This document shows positions 5,500 through 11,435 of a DNA stretch of 11,435 nucleotides, piece after piece. This DNA comes from Candidatus Diapherotrites archaeon CG08_land_8_20_14_0_20_34_12 (lineage in GTDB: Archaea; Iainarchaeota; Iainarchaeia; Iainarchaeales; 0-14-0-20-34-12): NCBI GenBank assembly GCA_002779065.1, contig PEXL01000027.1:1-11435 (forward strand). Reading direction: 5' to 3'. The first letter of the stretch is position 1, and each line of letters opens with the position of its first letter. The notes beneath the pieces are model-generated. The model saw nothing but the letters and a program-made list of their open reading frames with translations. It ran no database searches and was not told where the DNA came from. The position numbers were made by a program, and so were the translations under genes.

Positions 5500-6802
5500 C
5501 GCGATTGCCGAACACAGCAATATCGTTTTTCTGCTTGAAAGTGCTGAAGGAAATGAAAAGCTTGCAAGATTCTCCTTTATTGGATTTTCCCCAAATAAGC
5601 ACATTGCCCTTAAGAATAATCTGATGAAAATAGGGGAACAGGAATACGATACAACAGAACCATTGCAGCAATTGAAGAAAGAAGTATTAAATACAAAACA
5701 AAAACAAGCAGGTTTTATCGGCGGGGCTGTTGGCTATTTTTCATTTGAGTTCTTCAAATATATTGAGAACGTTCCACTGAACAGCACAGATACTTTAGAT
5801 TTCCCTGATTTTGAATTTGGAATTTTTAATGACGTTATTGTTTACGACCACAAACAGAATTCAACCAATTATATTTACAGCACGGAAAATCGGCTTAATG
5901 AAATAAAAAAATTTGTAAAAGATGCTAGTTTTGATTCAAAGAATTTTCAGATATACAACAAAAAATGCAATTTCACAAAGGAAAAATTTTGTGAAAATGT
6001 GGATATTGCAAAAGAGCACATAAAGAATGGGGATATTTTCCAGGCAGTAATATCAAAGAGGTACGAACTTAAATTTGACGGAAGTCTCGTCCCTTTTTAT
6101 AAAAAATTAAAAGCTTTGAATCCTTCGCCTTACATGTATTATTTGAAATTTGATGAAAGGGAAATAATTGGTTCGAGCCCGGAAAATCTGGTGAGAGTCG
6201 AGAATAATGACATAACAAGCTATGCTACTCTAGCTGGCACAAGAGGTCGGGGGAGAAATATTGAAGAAGATTTATTGCTTGAAAAAGAATTGTTGAATGA
6301 TGAGAAAGAAAGGGCAGAGCATTTGATGCTTGTAGACCTTACAAGGAATGATATTGGAAAGGTTGCCAGGGCGGGAACAGTAAAAGTAGCAAAATTAATG
6401 GATGTGCATAAATATTCTGAAGTGCAGCATATTGCTTCAGCAATTAATGCAAAACTTGCCGAAAACAAAGATGCATTTGATGCCTTCAAGGCAATATTCC
6501 CTGCTGGCACAGTTTCTGGAGCCCCAAAAATAAGGGCAATAGAAATAATTGATGAGCTTGAGAAGGTTGCAAGAGGCCCCTATGGTGGGGCAATCGGATA
6601 TTTTTCCTCAAATGGGAATGCGGATTTTGCGATAGGCATCAGGACTTTATTTGCTGAAAAGCGCAAGGCATACATACAAACCGGAGCAGGAATAGTTTAT
6701 GATAGCATTCCAGAAACTGAATTTTATGAAACAGAAAAAAAGGCAAAGGCATTATTGAACGCAATAGGTGATGAAAAATATGAACTTGCTATTAATAGAT
6801 AA
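5450..6802 (+). CDS. trpE: Anthranilate synthase component I
   Basis: Chorismate-binding large subunit: makes anthranilate from chorismate using ammonia supplied by TrpG, the first committed step to tryptophan. At 450 residues it is normal for archaeal TrpE. The N-terminal domain has LLES (28-31), and further on NPSPYMYYL (224-232); both help form the tryptophan feedback site in known enzymes, so product inhibition is likely. The catalytic domain shows GSSPE (241-245), AGTRGRG (262-268), DEKERAEHLMLVDLTRND (284-301, with catalytic His291), FPAGTVSGAPK (350-360), then GPYGGAIGYF and QTGAGIVYDSIPETE. LLES and the NPSPYMY motif favour TrpE over PabB, as does the operon. TTG 5450 is the best start, with GTG 5459 the alternative; conserved sequence begins at VDLELQISPIDLY. 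The 3' end overlaps trpG by 23 bases. It contains no tryptophan. Confidence 0.96.
   Translation: MHCVDLELQISPIDLYSAIAEHSNIVFLLESAEGNEKLARFSFIGFSPNKHIALKNNLMKIGEQEYDTTEPLQQLKKEVLNTKQKQAGFIGGAVGYFSFEFFKYIENVPLNSTDTLDFPDFEFGIFNDVIVYDHKQNSTNYIYSTENRLNEIKKFVKDASFDSKNFQIYNKKCNFTKEKFCENVDIAKEHIKNGDIFQAVISKRYELKFDGSLVPFYKKLKALNPSPYMYYLKFDEREIIGSSPENLVRVENNDITSYATLAGTRGRGRNIEEDLLLEKELLNDEKERAEHLMLVDLTRNDIGKVARAGTVKVAKLMDVHKYSEVQHIASAINAKLAENKDAFDAFKAIFPAGTVSGAPKIRAIEIIDELEKVARGPYGGAIGYFSSNGNADFAIGIRTLFAEKRKAYIQTGAGIVYDSIPETEFYETEKKAKALLNAIGDEKYELAINR
6767..6771 (+). promoter_or_regulatory. Shine-Dalgarno GGTGA deciding the trpG start
   Basis: GGTGA matches the archaeal 16S anti-SD core and ends eight bases before ATG 6780. 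Two earlier in-frame codons, GTG 6768 and ATG 6771, lie within the motif itself and so cannot use it. The protein from 6780 begins MNLLLIDNFDSF, as in the family. Confidence 0.6.
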
Positions 6803-7373
6803 TTTTGATTCATTTGTTTACAATATTTACCAGGGCTTTGTTTCATTAGGGCATACTGTGGATGTACAAAGGAATGACAACTGTAATTTAGGACAGATTG
6901 AAACTGGTTTTTTTGATGCTATTATAATTTCCCCGGGCCCGGGAAATCCCTGCAATGAAAAGGATTTTGGAAAATGCAAAAATATAATTGCCCAATATGC
7001 CGGAAAAATACCTATATTAGGCATATGCTTAGGCCATCAGGGCATTGCTTCGGCATTCGGCGCTAATATTATCCGTACAGAAAAACCGATGCATGGCAAA
7101 ACAAGCATAATACAGCATAATGGAAGAGGCTTATTTTTAGGCATTGATAATCCATTGACTGTGATGAGGTATCATTCATTGATTGTAGAGGAATCAACAC
7201 TGCCAAAATGTTTTGAGATAAGCGCAAAAACGACCGATGACAATGCAGTTATGGCAATACAGCATAAAAAATTCCCTTTATTTGGCATACAATTCCATCC
7301 TGAATCTGTGATGACTGAGTCAGGGATAAAAATCCTGGACAATTTTTGTAAATATGCAATACAAAATGGTTGA
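6780..7373 (+). CDS. trpG: Anthranilate synthase component II (glutamine amidotransferase)
   Basis: Class I glutamine amidotransferase that releases ammonia from glutamine and passes it to TrpE. The 197-residue length is typical. Motifs: NFDSFVYN (8-15), the oxyanion-loop region ISPGPGNP (50-57), the nucleophile Cys83 in GICLGHQ (81-87), HGKTS (105-109), and the catalytic pair His173 and Glu175 in FHPES. The triad is complete, so the subunit should be active. PabA of folate synthesis has the same fold, and one protein can serve both; its place between trpE and trpD argues for tryptophan. The gene overlaps trpE by 23 bases, and trpD starts four bases after its stop, so translation is probably coupled on both sides. 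It contains no tryptophan. Confidence 0.95.
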   Translation: MNLLLIDNFDSFVYNIYQGFVSLGHTVDVQRNDNCNLGQIETGFFDAIIISPGPGNPCNEKDFGKCKNIIAQYAGKIPILGICLGHQGIASAFGANIIRTEKPMHGKTSIIQHNGRGLFLGIDNPLTVMRYHSLIVEESTLPKCFEISAKTTDDNAVMAIQHKKFPLFGIQFHPESVMTESGIKILDNFCKYAIQNG

Positions 7374-7377
7374 GAAC

Positions 7378-8394
7378 ATGAAATTTGATTTAATCTTGGA
7401 AAAAGCAGTTGAAAGCAGAGATTTGCAAGCAGAAGAATTAGAATTTGCAATGCAGGAAATAACAGAGGGCAGAATTTCAGACATAAAAATAGCTGCATTT
7501 ATCACAGCTTTAAAAACAAAGGGTGAAAACGCAGGTGAAATTGCAGCAGTTGCGGAATTTATGAGAAAACATTCAACAAAAGTAAAAACAAATGCCAAAT
7601 ATTTAGTAGATACTGCGGGAACAGGAGGGGATAATTCCAGAACATTCAACATATCCACATGTGCAGCAATTGTTGCTGCAGCTTCCGGGGTATGTGTTGC
7701 CAAGCATGGCAATCGGGCAATATCCAGCAATTGCGGCAGTGCAGATGTCCTTGAAGAATTAGGGGTTAAGATATGCACAGATGCAAAAACAGCAGAAATG
7801 CAGCTTACTAATATGAATATTGCTTTTTTATTTGCCCCGGCATTTCATCCGGCTATGAAAAAAGTGGCTGCTGTCCGGAAAGAGCTTGGTTTCAAGAGCA
7901 TATTCAACCTGGCAGGCCCTTTGGCAAATCCGGCAAATGCAAAAAAGCAGATTATCGGAGTTTATGATAAAGCCAAGCAAAATAAAATAGCGGAAGCTTT
8001 GCAAATTTTAAGGACTGAAAAGAGCATTGTGGTTAGCAGCAATATTGATGAAATAAGCATAAGTGAAAAAACAAGGATTCTTGAGGTTTCTGACAATAAA
8101 ATTGAGGAATATTTTGTTGAGCCTGAAGATTTTGGATTCAAAAAGCAGAAGTTGGGAAAAATCCTTGTGGAGACTAAAACAGAAAGCGCTTGCAAGATTC
8201 TTGAAGTGCTTAATGGGAAGAAGGGTACTGCAAGGGATATCGTGCTGTTAAATGCCGGGGCAGCAATTTATGCAAGCGGTTTTGTAAATTCAATAGGGAA
8301 GGGAATTTCCCTTGCAGAAAAGGCGATTGATTCAGGCAAGGCATTTGAAAAGCTTGAAATGCTTAAGACTTTTGATAAGCGAATTGGGGATTAA
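7378..8394 (+). CDS. trpD: Anthranilate phosphoribosyltransferase
   Basis: Transfers the phosphoribosyl group of PRPP to anthranilate, the second pathway step. The 338-residue chain is of normal length: an N-terminal helical domain (about 1-70) and then the PRPP/anthranilate-binding part. Motifs: GTGGD (81-85), NIST (91-94), KHGNRAISS (109-117) and CGSADVLEELG (119-129), followed by FAPAFHPAMK, FNLAGPLANP and the metal-binding IDEIS. In many homologues the motif is SGSADVLE; here Cys119 replaces the Ser, in a position not known to be catalytic. Start choice: ATG 7378 (MKFDLILEKAV) matches family N-termini and has GGTTGA just upstream. ATG 7354 and ATG 7366 are in frame but would overlap the end of trpG. 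It is single-domain and not fused to TrpG. It contains no tryptophan. Confidence 0.95.
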   Translation: MKFDLILEKAVESRDLQAEELEFAMQEITEGRISDIKIAAFITALKTKGENAGEIAAVAEFMRKHSTKVKTNAKYLVDTAGTGGDNSRTFNISTCAAIVAAASGVCVAKHGNRAISSNCGSADVLEELGVKICTDAKTAEMQLTNMNIAFLFAPAFHPAMKKVAAVRKELGFKSIFNLAGPLANPANAKKQIIGVYDKAKQNKIAEALQILRTEKSIVVSSNIDEISISEKTRILEVSDNKIEEYFVEPEDFGFKKQKLGKILVETKTESACKILEVLNGKKGTARDIVLLNAGAAIYASGFVNSIGKGISLAEKAIDSGKAFEKLEMLKTFDKRIGD

Positions 8395-8405
8395 AAGGTG
8401 AAATA

Positions 8406-9191
8406 ATGGATATCTTGGATAAATTTATTGAACAGGCAGAAAAGAATATTGCTAATGGCTATTACGAACTTAAAATTTCAGATAATTCAAATAAATATAA
8501 AACAAAGAAGGTTTCACTAAAAGAAAAAATTGCAAAAAATAATTTTTCTTTGATTGCAGAGATAAAACATGCTTCCCCTGCTGGTGAATATTCTTTTGAG
8601 GATATTGATGCCGAAAAAACAGCCTTTCTTTTTAAAAATGCCGGGGCAGATGCAATATCAGTGGTAGTTGAGCCAGCCATATTCAAGGGCAATCTGAAAA
8701 ATATATGCGAGGCAAAGAAAACAGGGCTTCCTGTTTTATTCAAGGATTTTATAATGCGTGAAATTCAAATCAAAGCAGCTGCTGATCTTGGTGCGGATTG
8801 CGTGCTTCTGATAATGAAGCTTGCAGATAGGCTGCATTTGGACATAAACAAGATGATTGAAAGTGCACATTCTTATGGCTTGGAAGTGCTGCTTGAATGC
8901 TATGATGAAAAAGAAATGGAAAGGGCTTTGCATACTGGTGCAGATATTATTGGAATCAACAATAGAAACCTTGAAACGCTTGCTGTTGACATAAATAGGA
9001 GCATAAAAATAATGGAAAATATTGATAAGAGAAGGTTGAATGGCAGGAAAATAATAAGTGAAAGTGGCATAGGAAGAAAGCAGGATATTGAACTTATTTC
9101 AAATGCTGGGATAAATGCGGCATTAGTGGGAACTGCGATATGGAAGAGTGAAAATCAAGCAGGGAAAATAAAGGAGTTGAAAGGGATATAG
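8406..9191 (+). CDS. trpC: Indole-3-glycerol phosphate synthase
   Basis: Closes the ring of CdRP to give indole-3-glycerol phosphate, the substrate of TrpA. A single (beta/alpha)8 domain of 261 residues, with no fused TrpF domain. All catalytic positions known from the Sulfolobus enzyme can be placed: Glu52 and Lys54 (AEIKHASP), Ser57, Lys113 (LFKDF), Glu164 (LLECYD), Asn185 and Arg187 (INNRNL), Glu219 and Ser220 (SESGIG). An N-terminal helical extension of about 45 residues is present, as usual. The start is clear: a GGTGA (8397-8401) four bases before ATG 8406. It is 11 bases after trpD. An 85-base gap follows, where many operons carry trpF. It holds the only tryptophan of the whole operon, near the C-terminus in TAIWKSE. 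Confidence 0.95.
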   Translation: MDILDKFIEQAEKNIANGYYELKISDNSNKYKTKKVSLKEKIAKNNFSLIAEIKHASPAGEYSFEDIDAEKTAFLFKNAGADAISVVVEPAIFKGNLKNICEAKKTGLPVLFKDFIMREIQIKAAADLGADCVLLIMKLADRLHLDINKMIESAHSYGLEVLLECYDEKEMERALHTGADIIGINNRNLETLAVDINRSIKIMENIDKRRLNGRKIISESGIGRKQDIELISNAGINAALVGTAIWKSENQAGKIKELKGI

Positions 9192-9276
9192 GTTGAGAGG
9201 AATTAATTAGATTAGATTTTTGGATTAAGAGGCATTAAGCAAATGGGATTTTTGGAATTTGAATAAGGGTGTTAAA
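9192..9276 (+). other. trpC-trpB gap with a 10-base direct repeat
   Basis: The largest gap inside the operon (85 bases). It holds no ORF worth calling and no recognisable piece of TrpF in any frame. GATTTTTGGA occurs twice, at 9215-9224 and 9247-9256, 32 bases apart, and ATTAAG occurs twice between them. A weak internal promoter for trpBA or an old deletion scar are possible; no strong TATA box is seen. Confidence 0.4.
9267..9271 (+). promoter_or_regulatory. Shine-Dalgarno GGGTG fixing the trpB start
   Basis: GGGTG ends five bases before ATG 9277. The upstream in-frame TTG 9259 lacks such a site and would add six residues not expected in the family. Confidence 0.55.
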
Positions 9277-10461
9277 ATGACTGGAAGATTTGGTGAATTT
9301 GGCGGGCAATATGTGCCTGAACTATTAATGCCTGTATTGCAGGATTTGGAAAAAAATTTCAATAAATTAAAAAGAAATGCTGCCTTTAAAACACAGCTAG
9401 AAAAATATCTTTCCAATTATGCTGGAAGGCCTACACCTTTATATTATGCCAAAAATCTCAGCAAAAAATTTGGCAAAGCCAAGATTTATTTCAAGAGAGA
9501 AGATTTGTTGCATACCGGCGCCCACAAAATAAACAATACTTTGGGGCAAATCATGCTTGCAAAGCATATGGGAAAGAGAAGGGTTATTGCTGAAACCGGT
9601 GCAGGGCAACATGGGGTTGCCACTGCATGTGCGGCAGCCTTGTTTGGCCTAAAGTGCGATGTATTTATGGGTGTAAAGGATATGGAAAGGCAAAAGATGA
9701 ATGTGTACCGCATGCAGTTAATGGGCGCAAATGTAATCAAGGTTGATTCAGGTTCAGGAACTTTAAAGGATGCGATAAATGAGGCATTGCGGGATTATGC
9801 TGCAACATATAAGCATACCCATTATGTGATAGGTTCTGTTGTTGGGCCGCATCCTTATCCTAGACTAGTAAGTTTTTTTCAATCAGTTATTGGAAAAGAG
9901 GCAAGGAAACAAATATTAAAAGAGGAAGGAAAATTGCCAAATTATGTTATAGCTTGTGTTGGCGGGGGCAGTAACGCAATTGGAATATTCTCAGGATTTA
10001 AAAATGACAAAAAAGTAAAATTAATAGGTGTTGAAGCCGGTGGTTATGGATTAAAGAGCGGGATGCACGCGGCAAGGATAAGCAATGGAAAAAAAGGGAT
10101 TCTGCATGGCTCATTAACATATATTCTTCAGGATAAAGAAGGCCAGATAAAGGAGACTCATTCAGTATCTGCTGGATTAGATTATGCCGCCATTGGGCCT
10201 GAACATTCATTTATGCATGAAATGGATAGGGCTAATTATGTTTCCATAACTGACAGGGAAGCTTTGGAAGCATTCAATTTGCTGGCCAAAACTGAAGGCA
10301 TAATTCCGGCATTAGAATCTGCACACGCAGTTGCTTATGCTAAAAAAATTGCAGGGAATTGCAGCAAAGGAGACATAATCTTGATAAATCTTTCAGGCCG
10401 GGGCGATAAAGATGTTGAGTATATCGCGAACATTGTGAAAAAGAAAAGGGGGATAATATGA
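9277..10461 (+). CDS. trpB: Tryptophan synthase beta chain (TrpB1 type)
   Basis: PLP enzyme that condenses indole with serine to tryptophan, in an alpha2-beta2 complex with TrpA. The 394-residue length and the N-terminus GRFGEFGGQYVPELLMP identify the canonical TrpB1, not the longer TrpB2 often standing alone in archaea. Motifs: Lys84 in HTGAHKINN forms the Schiff base; Glu106 in AETGAGQHGVATA is the acid/base residue (Glu109 in Salmonella); GSGTLKDAINEALRDY; the phosphate-binding GGGSNAIG; PEHSFMHE; and LSGRGDKD near the end. Where many homologues have RDW this one has RDY, and the whole protein lacks tryptophan. ATG 9277 is the start. The TGA overlaps the trpA ATG as ATGA, which fits the need for equal amounts of the two subunits. 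Confidence 0.97.
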   Translation: MTGRFGEFGGQYVPELLMPVLQDLEKNFNKLKRNAAFKTQLEKYLSNYAGRPTPLYYAKNLSKKFGKAKIYFKREDLLHTGAHKINNTLGQIMLAKHMGKRRVIAETGAGQHGVATACAAALFGLKCDVFMGVKDMERQKMNVYRMQLMGANVIKVDSGSGTLKDAINEALRDYAATYKHTHYVIGSVVGPHPYPRLVSFFQSVIGKEARKQILKEEGKLPNYVIACVGGGSNAIGIFSGFKNDKKVKLIGVEAGGYGLKSGMHAARISNGKKGILHGSLTYILQDKEGQIKETHSVSAGLDYAAIGPEHSFMHEMDRANYVSITDREALEAFNLLAKTEGIIPALESAHAVAYAKKIAGNCSKGDIILINLSGRGDKDVEYIANIVKKKRGII

Positions 10462-11222
10462 AAGTTATACCTTATATCTGTTGTGGGGACCCAAACATTA
10501 ATTTTACTTTTGATTTGATTAAAACAGTAGCGCAGTATTCTAATTTTATAGAACTTGGAATTCCTTTCTCAGATCCTATTGCTGATGGGAAAACAATACA
10601 GAAAGCAACGGCAAGATCTTTAAAAAACGGCATAACTATAGAGAAAATATTCAAAATGTGTTCAAGGCTAAAAAAAGAAGGTTTAGAAGTGCCTCTTGTT
10701 TTTATGACCTATTACAATATCATTTACTGCTTTGGGGCTGGAAAATTTCTTATAAAAATGAAGCATGCCGGAATTAAAGGATTAATAATTGCTGATTTGC
10801 CTTTAGGGGAAGATAAAGGATTTGAAAGTTTGGCAAAAAAACACCAGATAAGTTTGATTCATCTTATTGCACCAAATACAAGCAATGAAAGATGCCTTGA
10901 AATATTAAAACATGCAGGGCTTTTTACCTATGTTGTTTCGCTGTCTGGAATAACTGGTGCGAGGAAGAAAGCAGATATTGAAGGATTAACTTTAGTGAGA
11001 AGAATCAGGAAAATTGCCAAAATTAAAAAATTATTTGTGGGATTTGGCATTTCCAGTCCTGAGCAAGCAAAAGCATTTGAAAAGGTAGGGGCTGATGGCA
11101 TTATTGTTGGCAGTAAAATTATTGATATTTATGGCAGATGCATTAAAGGAAGAAAAATAGATGGGAAAAAAGCATTAAATGAGGTGAAAAAATTTATTAA
11201 AAAGTTAAGAGGGGGCAAATAA
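10458..11222 (+). CDS. trpA: Tryptophan synthase alpha chain
   Basis: Splits indole-3-glycerol phosphate into indole and glyceraldehyde-3-P and channels the indole to TrpB. The (beta/alpha)8 protein has 254 residues, close to the compact archaeal form (Pyrococcus, about 248). The catalytic pair is present with the right spacing: Glu32 in IELGIPFSDP and Asp43 in IADGKTIQ (Glu49 and Asp60 in Salmonella). ADGK in place of bacterial ADGP is also seen in Pyrococcus. Further motifs: VFMTYYN, IADLP, LIAPNTSNER, the mobile loop VVSLSGITGARK (bacterial VSRAGVTG), then VGFGISSPEQA and DGIIVGSKII for the phosphate. GGGGG (10448-10452) lies five bases before the start, and the ATG overlaps the trpB stop by four bases. 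It is the last gene of the operon. It contains no tryptophan. Confidence 0.96.
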   Translation: MKVIPYICCGDPNINFTFDLIKTVAQYSNFIELGIPFSDPIADGKTIQKATARSLKNGITIEKIFKMCSRLKKEGLEVPLVFMTYYNIIYCFGAGKFLIKMKHAGIKGLIIADLPLGEDKGFESLAKKHQISLIHLIAPNTSNERCLEILKHAGLFTYVVSLSGITGARKKADIEGLTLVRRIRKIAKIKKLFVGFGISSPEQAKAFEKVGADGIIVGSKIIDIYGRCIKGRKIDGKKALNEVKKFIKKLRGGK

Positions 11223-11246
11223 AATGGCTGGCTTTTGGATTTTCAA

Positions 11247-11256
11247 TATATAAATA
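11247..11256 (+). promoter_or_regulatory. Strong TATA-like box downstream of trpA
   Basis: TATATAAATA is the best match to the archaeal TATA consensus in the window and lies 24 bases after the trpA stop. Transcription would start near 11277 and run towards the hairpin at 11331-11414. No ORF longer than about 25 codons follows on this strand before the window ends. The trp operon's 3' end is also A/T-rich, so a chance match is possible. Confidence 0.4.
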
Positions 11257-11330
11257 TAAATAAAAAAGAGAATAAACAGCAGCATTTATTAAGGAGTTAT
11301 GGGCATAGTTATATAATAAGAAGATTTTTA

Positions 11331-11414
11331 TGATGGCATTACAAAACAAAAACGCTAAAGACAAAGGCTTCTTTTTTGGATATTTCTTTAGCTATGGGTT
11401 TTGGTAAGCCATCA
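11331..11414 (+). repeat. Imperfect inverted repeat / long hairpin downstream of the trp operon
   Basis: Four arm pairs nest in order: TGATGGC (11331-11337) with GCCATCA (11408-11414); TTAC (11339-11342) with GTAA (11404-11407); AAAAC (11343-11347) with GTTTT (11398-11402); and GCTAAAG (11354-11360) with CTTTAGC (11386-11392). That is 23 base pairs, with single-base bulges at 11338 and 11403, one internal loop, and a 25-base terminal loop. Some outer bases (T/A) pair as well. A T-run follows at 11428-11435. It could be an elaborate operon end, a structured RNA made from the TATA box at 11247, or a small inverted-repeat element. A 25-codon ORF (11330-11407) inside it is not convincing. Confidence 0.6.
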
Positions 11415-11427
11415 GAATAACCCTAAC

Positions 11428-11435
11428 TTCTTTTT
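11428..11435 (+). terminator. T-run at the window edge, candidate terminator
   Basis: TTCTTTTT lies 14 bases after the hairpin and is cut off by the end of the window. It could end the trp transcript or a small RNA containing the hairpin. A T-rich run alone is weak evidence in such A/T-rich DNA. Confidence 0.3.

Noticed and set aside
6932..6943. GC-rich perfect palindrome CCCGGGCCCGGG inside an A/T-rich gene
   Set aside because: It encodes the conserved SPGPG loop of TrpG; Pro and Gly codons force the G/C run, so no separate function is needed.
7320..7778. Reverse-strand ORF of 152 codons over trpG-trpD
   Set aside because: Shadow of two overlapping conserved genes, with no motif or start signal of its own.
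11291..11316. AAGGAG followed by ATG at 11299
   Set aside because: The reading frame stops after five codons, so the ribosome-site match leads to nothing.
11330..11407. 25-codon ORF starting ATG ATG GCA within the downstream hairpin
   Set aside because: Odd aromatic-rich composition, no Shine-Dalgarno, and it lies wholly within the inverted repeat; chance is more likely.
1..11435. CRISPR arrays, tRNA/rRNA genes, insertion sequences, prophage genes
   Set aside because: No regularly spaced repeats, no cloverleaf-like or rRNA sequence, and no transposase or integrase were seen on either strand.

Overview
The window looks like low-GC archaeal chromosome. The evidence is: a divergent regulator of the archaeal HTH+ACT 'regulator of amino acid metabolism' family; TATA-like boxes placed at archaeal distances from starts; GGTGA/GGGTG-type Shine-Dalgarno sequences inside operons; several GTG/TTG starts; a glucose-6-phosphate isomerase of the short (about 400 aa) kind found in some methanogens; and tightly packed lysine- and isoleucine-rich proteins. 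A DPANN-like or other small-genome archaeon would fit, but the lineage cannot be fixed from this sequence alone.

Left part (1-2493): the 3' end of a cupin protein of the type II phosphomannose isomerase kind, then glucose-6-phosphate isomerase (pgi), a Nudix hydrolase, a small unrecognised ORF, and a short protein joining a degenerate YgiT-type zinc knuckle to an AbrB/SpoVT-like DNA-binding domain. Cupin and pgi together suggest interconversion of mannose-6-P, fructose-6-P and glucose-6-P. The small ORF plus zinc-knuckle/AbrB pair resembles a toxin-antitoxin or autoregulator cassette.

Middle part (2494-4839): an APC-family amino-acid permease and a PHP-family metal-dependent phosphoesterase, same strand and 20 bases apart. 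They converge on the reverse-strand HTH+ACT regulator (4840-5340), with a T-run in between.

Right part (5341-11435): a compact tryptophan operon in the order trpE-trpG-trpD-trpC-trpB-trpA. Junctions are overlapping or only a few bases, except an 85-base gap before trpB. It makes tryptophan from chorismate in every step but one: no trpF (phosphoribosylanthranilate isomerase) is present. The regulator is divergent from trpE and shares a short, partly dyad-symmetric promoter region with it, so it is a natural candidate for controlling the operon in response to an amino acid. A short out-of-frame upstream ORF containing one Trp codon overlaps the trpE start. The six enzymes together contain a single tryptophan in about 1,890 residues.

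After trpA the window ends with about 210 bases without a credible gene. They hold a very good TATA-like box and an imperfect hairpin of about 85 nt followed by a T-run: a structured RNA, a terminator or a small repeat element.
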